Shown here piece by piece: positions 1 through 7,103 of a stretch of 40,341 nt of DNA. The notes beneath the pieces are model-generated. The model had not been told where the DNA came from. It made no database searches and worked only from the letters and a program-made list of their open reading frames with translations. Positions within the stretch are counted from its first letter, which is position 1. Each line of letters starts with the position of its first letter. Both the position numbers and the translations under genes were made by a program. The stretch is from CAYPXJ01 sp964414595. GTDB lineage: Bacteria; Pseudomonadota; Alphaproteobacteria; Rickettsiales; CAIJLX01. The stretch covers positions 1 to 40,341 of the forward strand of contig CAYPXJ010000010.1 of NCBI GenBank assembly GCA_964414595.1. The letters are read 5' to 3'.

Positions 1-99
1 CGCATAATCTTCAATGCCGCGAGTTATATCCTCTTGCTCAGCCGCGCGATGGCGATGCTTTGCTTGGCGTTTATATTCGCCAGAAAGTGCATTAGCCAT
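1..99 (-). CDS. Hypothetical protein, N-terminal part only (runs off the window)
   Basis: An ATG at 97-99 on the minus strand opens 33 codons that stay open to the window edge. A strong purine-rich ribosome binding site (GGGAGGGAG) sits directly upstream, which supports a real start. The visible peptide begins MANALSGEYKRQAKHRHRAA and is hydrophilic and rich in Lys, Arg, His and Glu, with no signal peptide or membrane segment. I do not recognise the family. It lies downstream of rimI on the same strand, separated by 92 bp. In many alphaproteobacteria a Fur-type regulator gene occupies this slot, but the visible residues do not look like Fur. Confidence 0.55.
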   Translation of the reverse strand, partial: MANALSGEYKRQAKHRHRAAEQEDITRGIEDYA

Positions 100-191
100 A
101 TCTCCCTCCCTAATTTTTTTACCTTAACAAAACAGGAGAAAAATTCAATCAAAAATGGTGTCTAACACATTGTATTTTAGATAAATTGTTT

Positions 192-620
192 CTATAAATC
201 CTTGGCCATAACCAGCGCATCACTGCCATCTATACTATAATAGTTCTTACGAATGGTCTTGGTAGCAAAGCTAAGTTTCGTATAGAGCTCGATAGCCGGC
301 TTGTTTTGCGCCGAAACATCAAGGAAAACGCGCGCAATACTAGCGTTTTTCCATTGCTCGAATAGCCCGGAGATGAGGATTGTGGCCAAACCTTGGCGCT
401 GTGCGCTGGGGTGAATGCAGGTGGTGAGTATTTCTGCTTCACTATCTATGATGTGCGCCATGAGAAAACCTAACGGCTTTTCCTTTTCTATCACCCAGGC
501 GCGGCAATGCTTGTTGGCAAGCAGTTCTTCGCAGGATTTTTTATCCCACGCGTTGGAAAAACATGCTTGATGTAATTGCGCGAGCAGGGCAGCGTCACGT
601 GTTTCGCACAACCTAGCCAT
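192..620 (-). CDS. rimI: Ribosomal-protein-alanine N-acetyltransferase RimI-like (GNAT)
   Basis: This is a GNAT-fold acetyltransferase of the RimI type, which acetylates the N-terminal amine of ribosomal protein S18 or other proteins using acetyl-CoA in the cytoplasm. The acetyl-CoA pyrophosphate loop is visible as HPSAQRQGLA, followed by the family C-terminal region NKPAIELYTKLSF. From the ATG at 618-620 it encodes 142 residues, close to the usual RimI length. I chose this start over an upstream in-frame ATG at 671 because it gives the normal N-terminus (MARLCETRDAALL). It overlaps the tsaB stop region by only 8 bp, a common translational-coupling arrangement. The tsaB-rimI pairing is widespread in bacteria and supports the call. 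Exact substrate specificity is inferred. Confidence 0.88.
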   Translation of the reverse strand: MARLCETRDAALLAQLHQACFSNAWDKKSCEELLANKHCRAWVIEKEKPLGFLMAHIIDSEAEILTTCIHPSAQRQGLATILISGLFEQWKNASIARVFLDVSAQNKPAIELYTKLSFATKTIRKNYYSIDGSDALVMAKDL

Positions 621-1224
621 GGGTCGGGAGTTTTGCGTCCGGCGGGCGGACATAAAGTGGCGAAATGGCATCCAATGATTGTGGTGTTTGTAGATGCGGA
701 TGCGCTTGCAGCATGTGCAAAATATCTTCCGCCTTCCAGCTTTCGATAAAGGCGATTTTATCTTTTAGCGCCGGTTCGTTGGTGACGAAATTTTCTGGCT
801 TCACGGCTTCAATATCGACAAGTTTTATATCGGAAATGGGTTTTATATCTTTCGAAAATTCTTGCGCATATACCTGATTTTTTCCCGCATGCATGAGAAC
901 GGTGACGGGCGCTTTACCAGAAAGATACGCAAGCAGATGCAGACTGGTGACAGGGATTATTTTTTTCTTAAGCGCGAAGGCATAGGCTTTCAGTGCGCTG
1001 ACGCCAACACGTATGCCGGTAAAACTTCCCGGGCCAATATTTATTGCGAAGTGATCAATTTCTTCCGGTTTTTTATTCGCGCTCACACATATACGCTGAA
1101 TCATCGGCACTAATTGTTCAGCCTGTTGTACGGCTTCTTCATGCGCGGAATATACGCGGCCATTTACATAAAGCGCTACGCTGGTGGCGCGGTTCGCCGT
1201 ATCCACGGCAAGAAGTGATGTCAT
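613..1224 (-). CDS. tsaB: tRNA threonylcarbamoyladenosine biosynthesis protein TsaB
   Basis: TsaB (YeaZ) is the non-catalytic ASKHA-fold partner of TsaD. Together with TsaE they transfer threonylcarbamoyl from TC-AMP to A37 of ANN-decoding tRNAs. The 203-residue protein begins with the diagnostic LLAVDTANRATSVALY strand, and INIGPGSFTGIRVG near residue 65 is the family signature. Length is near the family norm of about 200-230. It lies between the ialB-like gene (10 bp upstream) and rimI (8 bp overlap), so the three probably form one transcript. tsaD and tsaE are not in this window. Confidence 0.93.
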   Translation of the reverse strand: MTSLLAVDTANRATSVALYVNGRVYSAHEEAVQQAEQLVPMIQRICVSANKKPEEIDHFAINIGPGSFTGIRVGVSALKAYAFALKKKIIPVTSLHLLAYLSGKAPVTVLMHAGKNQVYAQEFSKDIKPISDIKLVDIEAVKPENFVTNEPALKDKIAFIESWKAEDILHMLQAHPHLQTPQSLDAISPLYVRPPDAKLPTHG

Positions 1225-1234
1225 GGCAACAAGC

Positions 1235-1744
1235 TTACTGCTTGCACAGTTCTTTCATGCGATCATAGGCAGCAGTGAAGCCGGAAAGAGAATAGGTATC
1301 CAGCGAATAGGTGCCCGCTTTGGAATAGCCTTTAACATCAAGGCTACTCCCTTTTTTCATTTTATCGACGATTTCAGAATCAGTGCCGGAATCTTTTGCC
1401 CATGCAAGCTCATCCTGCGTGAAGAAATTATATTTATCTTTGCTGTTAACGGTGATTTGCACATCCTCTTTAATTTTATAGGCATAACCGGAGGAAGTGC
1501 TGACTTCATCTGTGGTAGCTGTGCGGTGCGTAACGAGGAAGTATGGCTCATCGCGGCGGCGGTAATTACCTTTTTTCTTCTTCGGCAGGCTAGCAATGTA
1601 GCAAATTTTTTCACCATCCTGCGTGATGGTGAAAACGCTCCAATCCTTAATGACTTTATCGAGAACCTGCGCGGAAGCGAGCGAAGGAAAAAGCAACGCT
1701 ATCGCTAAAAAAAATAGTGCAGGTTGAATAAGTCGTTGTTGCAT
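1235..1744 (-). CDS. Invasion-associated locus B (IalB)-family periplasmic protein
   Basis: The 169-residue product starts with a signal peptide (hydrophobic core ALFFLAIALLF, likely cleavage after ASA), so it is exported to the periplasm. The mature part contains DWSVFTITQDGEKICYI, a basic KKKKGNYRRR stretch and DEPYFLVTHR, the layout of alphaproteobacterial IalB/DUF1176-like proteins. IalB was named in Bartonella, but relatives occur in many non-pathogens and their biochemical role is unclear, so no invasion function should be assumed. I prefer the ATG at 1742-1744 over an in-frame ATG 24 bp upstream because AGAGGTGGAG precedes it at a normal distance. It reads toward tsaB and is divergent from ribA. 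Confidence 0.72.
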   Translation of the reverse strand: MQQRLIQPALFFLAIALLFPSLASAQVLDKVIKDWSVFTITQDGEKICYIASLPKKKKGNYRRRDEPYFLVTHRTATTDEVSTSSGYAYKIKEDVQITVNSKDKYNFFTQDELAWAKDSGTDSEIVDKMKKGSSLDVKGYSKAGTYSLDTYSLSGFTAAYDRMKELCKQ

Positions 1745-1822
1745 GCTCCACCTCTTGCTAGATTGCATATCAATTATCCTCTCTTCCGGTATCGTTTTTT
1801 ATCAATCACTTGTCAACTTCAA

Positions 1823-2869
1823 ATGCGCTCTGATCACACAACTCTGCTTTCTCGCGTTGAGCGCGCCATCACGGATCTGAAATCAGGACGCACGGTGGCG
1901 TTTCGGGGTAAGAATGCGATTTATCGTATTGCTGCGCCCGAAACTATTTTTGACGCAGCGCTTAAAAATTTTTCCAAGCCGGGTGATGTGGGTGTGCTTC
2001 TTACGGCGCCACGCGCAAAAATTTTAGGTATCAAATCCAGCGGGCCGATATTTATGGAATGGCAAGGAAAAACAGCCGCAGATTTGATGGCGCTTGTTTC
2101 TGGTGAGCCAAAATATTTATATCCGGTTGCAAAAAAAAATGATGCAGCATTTTCGGCTATGCTCGAACTGATGAAGATTGCTGAGCTATTGCCCGCAGCG
2201 CTTATTACGCGTGCAAAAGGTAAGCAAGATTATCAACTCAATGCGCGCGATATCGCACACTATCAAAAATATGCGAGCCACGCTGGTGTAGAAGTATGTC
2301 GCGCGCCGCTTTTCCTTAAGGGTAATATTCAGGCAGAAATACGCGGCTACCGTTTTACTGGCGCGCGTGAACATTATGCAATTATTGTCGGCAATCCTGA
2401 TCTCAAAAAAGCGCCGCGCGTGCGGGTGCATTCTTCCTGTTATACCGGCGATTTGCTGGGTAGTCTGGCCTGCGATTGTCAGGATCAGTTGCACGGCGCG
2501 CTCAAAGCTATGGCGCAAGAGGATGGCGGTATTTTGCTCTATCTGATGCAAGAGGGCCGGGGGATTGGGCTGGTGAATAAACTCCGAACCTACGCGCTTC
2601 AACATCAGGGCAAAGATACGGTGGATGCTAATCATATTCTGGGGTTTGAAGATGATGAGCGGCCTTTCGATGCCGCTATCGCTATGCTCAAGAAATTGGG
2701 GGTGAAGCAGGTGCGGCTGCTGAGCAATAATCCGCGAAAAGGTGCGGCTCTGACTAAGGGGGGAGTGAAGGTGGTGGCCGTGGAGCCATTGGTCGTGACC
2801 CCGGTTTCAGATAAGCAGAAGCGCTATTTATCTACAAAAAAGAACCGGTTGGGACACATATTTAAGTAA
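1823..2869 (+). CDS. ribA: GTP cyclohydrolase II with degenerate N-terminal domain
   Basis: GTP cyclohydrolase II opens GTP to the first committed pyrimidine intermediate of riboflavin synthesis. The C-terminal half carries the family signatures: the zinc cysteines in CYTGDLLGSLACDC (about residues 206, 217 and 219), the catalytic region MQEGRGIGL, and LLSNNPRK near the end. The first ~160 residues form an extra domain seen in many alphaproteobacterial RibA proteins. It lacks the acidic DHBP-synthase active-site motif, so this is not a working bifunctional RibBA. The ATG at 1823 gives 348 residues. An in-frame ATG at 1724 would add 33 residues (MNKSLLHAPP...) and overlap the divergent ialB-like gene, so I rejected it. 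No strong ribosome binding site precedes 1823. Confidence 0.88.
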   Translation: MRSDHTTLLSRVERAITDLKSGRTVAFRGKNAIYRIAAPETIFDAALKNFSKPGDVGVLLTAPRAKILGIKSSGPIFMEWQGKTAADLMALVSGEPKYLYPVAKKNDAAFSAMLELMKIAELLPAALITRAKGKQDYQLNARDIAHYQKYASHAGVEVCRAPLFLKGNIQAEIRGYRFTGAREHYAIIVGNPDLKKAPRVRVHSSCYTGDLLGSLACDCQDQLHGALKAMAQEDGGILLYLMQEGRGIGLVNKLRTYALQHQGKDTVDANHILGFEDDERPFDAAIAMLKKLGVKQVRLLSNNPRKGAALTKGGVKVVAVEPLVVTPVSDKQKRYLSTKKNRLGHIFK

Positions 2870-2895
2870 TTACGGGTGCATTTTGTTCAATTTTT

Positions 2896-2904
2896 TGCTA
2901 TGCT
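2896..2904 (+). promoter_or_regulatory. Putative extended -10 promoter for the DUF465-purE-purK genes
   Basis: The sequence TGC followed by TATGCT (2899-2904) is an extended -10 element, 52 bp before the ATG at 2956. No convincing -35 box is present at the right distance (the region around 2876-2882 matches poorly). An SD-like ACGGAG at 2941-2946 follows. Placement in the only gap between ribA and the next gene supports a promoter, but the call rests on a short motif. Confidence 0.35.
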
Positions 2905-2955
2905 ACAGAGCGAAAAATAACTATAAGTCGAAGTTCCCTTACGGAGAAAAAATGC

Positions 2956-3168
2956 ATGATTTATTCGTTGATAGACGACGAGCAAATCAAAGAGCAGTTA
3001 TCCCAACTGCGAAACGAACACCGAACGCTGGATGAATCTATTGATAGTATGATTCGCGAGCAGAAGGTGGATATGATTCGCCTTTCACAAATGAAAAAGC
3101 ATAAATTGAGCCTCAAAGATCAAATTGCCAAGCTTGAAGGCATGCTGTTTCCGGATATGCCGGCATAA
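2956..3168 (+). CDS. DUF465 (YdcH-like) small coiled-coil protein
   Basis: This 70-residue hydrophilic protein is predicted to be nearly all helix: two heptad-rich segments (LSQLRNEHRTLDESID and LSQMKKHKLSLKDQIAKLEG) form a likely helical hairpin. The pattern ending in KKHKLSLKDQIAKLE matches DUF465/YdcH small proteins, which are common in proteobacteria and have no settled function. The start at 2956 is preceded by ACGGAG at a good distance. An ATG four bases upstream is in another frame. It lies 5 bp before purE and is probably co-transcribed, though no link to purine synthesis is known. Confidence 0.82.
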   Translation: MIYSLIDDEQIKEQLSQLRNEHRTLDESIDSMIREQKVDMIRLSQMKKHKLSLKDQIAKLEGMLFPDMPA

Positions 3169-3173
3169 TTTAT

Positions 3174-3662
3174 ATGGCCTCTAAAAAACCTCTCGTCAGT
3201 ATTGTTATGGGTAGCACTTCCGATTTTGCCACGATGGAAGGCGCTTCTGTAATTTTGAAGAATTTACAGGTGCCGCATGAGGTGAAGGTGGTTTCGGCGC
3301 ATCGCACACCGGATCGTATGTTCACTTTTGCTAAAGAAGCTGAGACGCGCGGCGTGCAGGTGATTATTGCCGGTGCAGGCGGAGCGGCACACCTTCCAGG
3401 CATGATTGCATCGCTGACGACACTTCCGGTGCTCGGTGTGCCGGTGGAAAGCAAGGCGCTCAAAGGGCTGGATAGTCTTCTTTCGATTGCGCAAATGCCG
3501 GCGGGTATTCCGGTAGGTACATTGGCGATTGGTGAAGCTGGCGCGAAGAATGCGGCACTTTTTGCAGCATCGATTCTGGCGCGTAGTGATAAGGCACTGG
3601 CAGGGCGATTAAAAAAATGGCGGGCGAAACAAACCGCTTCTGTGCCTAACACACCAAAATAA
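3174..3662 (+). CDS. purE: N5-carboxyaminoimidazole ribonucleotide mutase PurE
   Basis: Class I PurE converts N5-CAIR to CAIR in de novo purine synthesis, using the product of PurK. The 162-residue protein shows the family motifs GSTSDFATMEGA near the N-terminus, the active-site SAHRTPDRM near residue 41, and AGAGGAAHLPGM. Length is typical. It is followed after 1 bp by purK, and this purE-purK order is the usual operon, so the pairing settles the class I assignment. The start at 3174 gives the standard N-terminus for the family. Confidence 0.96.
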   Translation: MASKKPLVSIVMGSTSDFATMEGASVILKNLQVPHEVKVVSAHRTPDRMFTFAKEAETRGVQVIIAGAGGAAHLPGMIASLTTLPVLGVPVESKALKGLDSLLSIAQMPAGIPVGTLAIGEAGAKNAALFAASILARSDKALAGRLKKWRAKQTASVPNTPK

Positions 3663-3663
3663 T

Positions 3664-4734
3664 ATGCAGCGTTTTGAACCAGGCTCTACGATTGGTATTC
3701 TGGGCGGAGGGCAATTAGGGCGTATGCTAGCCTTGGCGGCGGCCGAACTTGGCTACCGTTGCCATATTTTCACACCTGAGGAAGATTCGCCCGCAAGCCA
3801 GGTTGCGGCAAAAACATTTGTTGCACCTTATACAGATACAAAAGCGCTGACGGCATTTGCGAATTCGGTGGATGTCATTACGTATGAATTTGAAAATATA
3901 CCCGCGGAATCGATTGATTTGCTTACTTCGCTCAAATCGGTGAGACCGGGACGTAAAGCGCTTGAAATTTCGCAACATCGTCTGCGCGAAAAGCAATTTT
4001 TACGAAGCATTGGCGTTCCCACGGCGCCTTTTTCGGAGGTGCAGAAAAAAGCGGATTTAGCCTCTGCCTATGCTTCGCTTGAAAGCGAAAGCGCTATTCT
4101 GAAAACGACACGATTCGGCTATGACGGCAAGGGGCAATATCGCCTAAAAAGTCAGAAAGATATAGATTCTTTGCCGTTGGATGAAGCTGCTGCTCCCTGG
4201 GTATTGGAAGGGTTCGTATCTTTTGCAAAAGAGGTTTCGGCTATTGTGGCGCGTAACGAAAAAGGCGAAACATGTGTCTTTGAACCTGCAGAAAATGTAC
4301 ATAAGGAGGGTATACTTGCTACTTCTAGTGTGCCGGCGGCGATTGCAGAAGATACGGCGGAAGAAGCTGCTGGTCTTGCGGTAAAAATCGCAGCTGCTCT
4401 GGAAGTGGTTGGTTTGCTTGCGGTTGAATTTTTTATGCTGCCGAGTGGTAGTTTGGTGGTGAATGAATTGGCACCGCGCCCCCATAATTCAGGACATTGG
4501 ACCATGAACGGCGCGATGACATGCCAATTTGAGCAGCATATACGCGCGGTTTGCGGCCTGCCTTTTGGTAATCCTGCGCGCCTTCACCCAACGCAGATGA
4601 TAAATTTGATTGGTGAAGACGTGAAACGTTGGAAAGAATTTTCCTCAAATCCGAATGCGAAGATTCACCTTTACGGCAAATCGGAAATCCGCCCCGGCCG
4701 CAAAATGGGGCATGTGAATATTATTGGCGGTTAA
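3664..4734 (+). CDS. purK: 5-(carboxyamino)imidazole ribonucleotide synthase PurK
   Basis: PurK is an ATP-grasp enzyme that carboxylates AIR with bicarbonate and ATP to give N5-CAIR, the substrate of PurE. The 356-residue sequence has the N-terminal GILGGGQLGRMLALAAAELG nucleotide-binding fold, YEFENIPAES, the ATP-grasp segment TRFGYDGKGQYR and the ligand region NELAPRPHNSGHWT. Length matches the family. It starts 1 bp after purE. Its stop codon overlaps the stop of the convergent coq9 gene within TTAA at 4731-4734, leaving no room for a separate terminator. Confidence 0.96.
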   Translation: MQRFEPGSTIGILGGGQLGRMLALAAAELGYRCHIFTPEEDSPASQVAAKTFVAPYTDTKALTAFANSVDVITYEFENIPAESIDLLTSLKSVRPGRKALEISQHRLREKQFLRSIGVPTAPFSEVQKKADLASAYASLESESAILKTTRFGYDGKGQYRLKSQKDIDSLPLDEAAAPWVLEGFVSFAKEVSAIVARNEKGETCVFEPAENVHKEGILATSSVPAAIAEDTAEEAAGLAVKIAAALEVVGLLAVEFFMLPSGSLVVNELAPRPHNSGHWTMNGAMTCQFEQHIRAVCGLPFGNPARLHPTQMINLIGEDVKRWKEFSSNPNAKIHLYGKSEIRPGRKMGHVNIIGG

Positions 4735-5369
4735 TTCCGCATTTCGAATTGGCTGCGGCGGCGGCCAAAGGGCAAACCGCCCGTTGAAAAGTTACGTACG
4801 CTGCTTTTAATTTTTTCTATCTTCATCACATTATCAATACGGCGCGCGAGGAATTTTTTTGTTTCTTCCCCGTCAGGGCTTTCGTCGCTGATCCAAAAGA
4901 GCAGGGTAGAACTATAAACGCCTGCGAGTAATCCTCGCTTGGTATAATAATTATAATCGGTTGAGGTATCGCCAGCGGCATACCACATCAGATCTGCGGC
5001 CTTCCATACATGCCGCGCGGCCTGAAATTTATGCTGCGGCACCATATAATAGCTGAGAAGCCTGCGCACTCCCTCGCGGTAGGGAGTAAGAATAGCAAGG
5101 CGTGTTTCAACTGCCAGAGCAATACGCTCACGAATCTTTTTTTCTTTCAGTGGTATTGCAGCCAGGCGGTTTTGCATTTCTTCATTTACCTGCTCCGCGA
5201 AATACTCAACCAAGTCACTGATTCCGCGGGGAAAAGCGATGCGTCCATAGCGGCTATCGCCAGCCACCTTTTTGGCCGCACGCGAAAGCGCGCGGTCATT
5301 CAGTCCATCAAAAGCGGCTTGTTTTAATACTTCATCCAGAATTGCATGACGTTGTTTTTCAGCTTGCAT
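4731..5369 (-). CDS. COQ9 family protein (ubiquinone biosynthesis accessory)
   Basis: COQ9 proteins have a TetR-like all-helical fold and bind lipid. In mitochondria they assist COQ7 hydroxylation of ubiquinone precursors, and the bacterial version is confined mostly to alphaproteobacteria. The 212-residue protein has the family pattern of a short N-terminal helical domain (ILDEVLKQAAFDGLNDRAL), RIAFPRGISDLVEYFAEQ, and a C-terminal domain with VWKAADLMWYAAGDTSTDYN and KRGLLAGVYSSTLLFWISDES. It is divergent from rpsU (94 bp apart), an arrangement I recall as common in alphaproteobacteria. A role in quinone supply for the complex I encoded downstream is inference. Confidence 0.88.
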   Translation of the reverse strand: MQAEKQRHAILDEVLKQAAFDGLNDRALSRAAKKVAGDSRYGRIAFPRGISDLVEYFAEQVNEEMQNRLAAIPLKEKKIRERIALAVETRLAILTPYREGVRRLLSYYMVPQHKFQAARHVWKAADLMWYAAGDTSTDYNYYTKRGLLAGVYSSTLLFWISDESPDGEETKKFLARRIDNVMKIEKIKSSVRNFSTGGLPFGRRRSQFEMRN

Positions 5370-5412
5370 TACGGCCTCAAAAAAGATAGAAACTGGCGGT
5401 TTTTAACAAGTC

Positions 5413-5421
5413 TGCTATACT
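5413..5421 (+). promoter_or_regulatory. Extended -10 promoter of rpsU
   Basis: TGC plus TATACT (5416-5421) gives a good extended -10 element 43 bp before the rpsU start. The -35 position (about 5393-5398) is a poor match, which extended -10 promoters tolerate. It lies in the intergenic region between the divergent coq9 and rpsU. Confidence 0.5.
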
Positions 5422-5463
5422 TATCTTTCTATCAGAAAGCAATATTGGAAGGAGGTAATTTCG

Positions 5464-5661
5464 TTGGTACAAGTATCGGTTCGCGATAATAACGTTGACC
5501 AAGCACTTCGTGTACTCAAGCGCAAAATGCAGCGCGAAGGGATTTACCGTGAGATGAAGATGCGTCGTCATTTTGAAAAACCTTCCGAAAAGCGTGTGCG
5601 TGAAAAGGCGGAATCTATTCGCCGTGTGCGCAAGCTCAGCCGCAAGCGTCAGGATTACTAA
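5464..5661 (+). CDS. rpsU: 30S ribosomal protein S21
   Basis: S21 is a small basic protein of the 30S subunit, near the anti-SD end of 16S rRNA. The 65-residue sequence starts MVQVSVRDNNVDQALRVLKR, the classic S21 N-terminus, followed by a very basic C-terminus (RRVRKLSRKRQDY). The start codon is TTG, fixed by the conserved N-terminus and by a perfect GGAGGT SD at 5451-5456. An alternative ATG start would remove conserved residues. Length is in the normal range. It is transcribed from its own extended -10 promoter. Confidence 0.95.
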   Translation: MVQVSVRDNNVDQALRVLKRKMQREGIYREMKMRRHFEKPSEKRVREKAESIRRVRKLSRKRQDY

Positions 5662-5691
5662 TCATTTGATATTCTATAAGTGGTGGGGACT

Positions 5692-6102
5692 ATGCGTTTT
5701 TTCTTGGTAGGGTTGCTGGTTGTGACATTGTTGGCCTTTGCGAATATCGCGCTGGCTGAAAAAATCACCTTCGGTCCCAATGCCGGGAAAGAAATCCCCA
5801 CCTCTTATGAGAATGAAGAGCGCCGTAACAAGGCTATTACAGATACACTCGCTGCACTTAAAGCATCAATCGATGCGCAAAATGTTATCCTTCAGCAGCA
5901 ATTACAATATATTCAAGGTCAATACACCCTGATGACGCAGATGTCTCAGCAGATGCAGAGCCTTGTGCAACTGAATACGCAAGCAGGTCTGGCACGTCAG
6001 GCTGCTGCAGCACGCGCCACAAACGGCGCGCCAAATCCTGCGATGGGTGCAGGAGTTCCTGTTATATCAACGCCCGAAGCTCCTAAGGCTCCTGTTCGTT
6101 AA
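5692..6102 (+). CDS. Secreted coiled-coil protein of unknown function
   Basis: I do not recognise this 136-residue protein. It begins with a clear signal peptide (MRFFLVGLLVVTLLAFANIA, cleavage probably after ALA at residue 22). It continues with a charged segment, then a Gln-rich helical region with heptad character (about residues 55-105: QQQLQYIQGQ, QMSQQMQSLVQ), and ends with an Ala/Pro-rich tail (APKAPVR). This suggests a periplasmic coiled-coil protein. The ATG at 5692 was preferred over an in-frame GTG at 5680 because it directly starts the signal peptide and follows GTGGGGA. It sits between rpsU and motA. The 131-bp gap before motA leaves a shared function with the motor open. Confidence 0.72.
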   Translation: MRFFLVGLLVVTLLAFANIALAEKITFGPNAGKEIPTSYENEERRNKAITDTLAALKASIDAQNVILQQQLQYIQGQYTLMTQMSQQMQSLVQLNTQAGLARQAAAARATNGAPNPAMGAGVPVISTPEAPKAPVR

Positions 6103-6233
6103 TTCTTGCGCTTTCATTGCGTTTTCACTGCTACAGCCAGGTGTTTGTTTTACACATCCTACTAGATGCTGCTGAAAATTATGTACAAATCACAAGATGT
6201 TGCTAATATCCTTGGCAGGGAGAGTTTCTAGTT

Positions 6234-7094
6234 ATGCGGTTTATTGTTGGTTTTTTATGGGTCTGGATCGCGGTGCTTGGCGGTTATGCTATGCACGGCG
6301 GAAAAATTGGCGTTCTTTGGGTTCCACACGAATATATTATCATTCTCGGTGCCGCTATCGGCGCGATGATTATTTCCAACCCCGGCAAAACGCTCAAAGG
6401 GGTAGGGAAGAGTTTTGGGAAGCACATCAAGGGCGCTCCTTATAAAAAAGATCAATTCAAAGAACTGCTGTGCATGATGTTCCACGTGTTCAAAGTGGCG
6501 CGCACAAAAGGCATGCTTGAGCTGGAAAGCCATATCGAAAATCCGCATGAGAGCGCGATTTTCAGCAAATATCCTAAATTTCAACATGACCATCATGCGA
6601 TTGTGTTTTTCACGGATTATCTACGCCTTCTCACCATGGGCATTGAAAACCATTACCAGATTGAAGATCTGATGAATGCGGAAATGGAAACGCATCACCA
6701 CGAAAATGAGGAAGTTGCGATGGCTGTCACCAATATGGGTGACGGGATGCCGGCGCTCGGTATCGTGGCGGCGGTACTTGGGGTGATCAACACGATGGGC
6801 TCGATTACTGAGCCGCCTGAAATTCTTGGTAAGATGATTGGTAGTGCGCTGGTAGGTACCTTCTTCGGGGTATTCGCTTCTTACGGTTTCTTTGCGCCGA
6901 TGGGCCAATTCCTTGGTAAATATTTTGCTGCTGAGCATAAATATTATGAGTGCATGAAGGTCGGTTTGCTGACGCATATGCAAGGTAATGCACCCCAGAT
7001 TACAATCGAATTTGCGCGTAAAGTTATTCCGCCGACACTGATGCCAACCTTCCAGGAAATGGAAGAGGCGGTGCAACAAATACAAATGGATTAA
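6234..7094 (+). CDS. motA: Flagellar motor stator protein MotA
   Basis: MotA forms the pentameric part of the proton-driven MotA5B2 stator around the flagellar rotor. The 286-residue protein has four membrane segments (about 1-20, 33-50, 172-190 and 203-225) with a large cytoplasmic loop between the second and third. The key residues fall at the same numbers as in E. coli MotA: Arg90 and Glu98 in the rotor-contact loop (VARTKGMLELE), and Pro173 and Pro222 near the proton path. GGGAG about 16 bp upstream and a 9-bp spacing to motB support an operon. No other flagellar gene is in the window. Confidence 0.96.
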   Translation: MRFIVGFLWVWIAVLGGYAMHGGKIGVLWVPHEYIIILGAAIGAMIISNPGKTLKGVGKSFGKHIKGAPYKKDQFKELLCMMFHVFKVARTKGMLELESHIENPHESAIFSKYPKFQHDHHAIVFFTDYLRLLTMGIENHYQIEDLMNAEMETHHHENEEVAMAVTNMGDGMPALGIVAAVLGVINTMGSITEPPEILGKMIGSALVGTFFGVFASYGFFAPMGQFLGKYFAAEHKYYECMKVGLLTHMQGNAPQITIEFARKVIPPTLMPTFQEMEEAVQQIQMD

Positions 7095-7103
7095 CGTCCG
7101 GCT

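Noticed and set aside
1724..1822. 33-residue N-terminal extension of ribA
   Set aside because: It overlaps the divergent ialB-like gene, has no family resemblance, and the ATG at 1823 gives a normal N-terminus.
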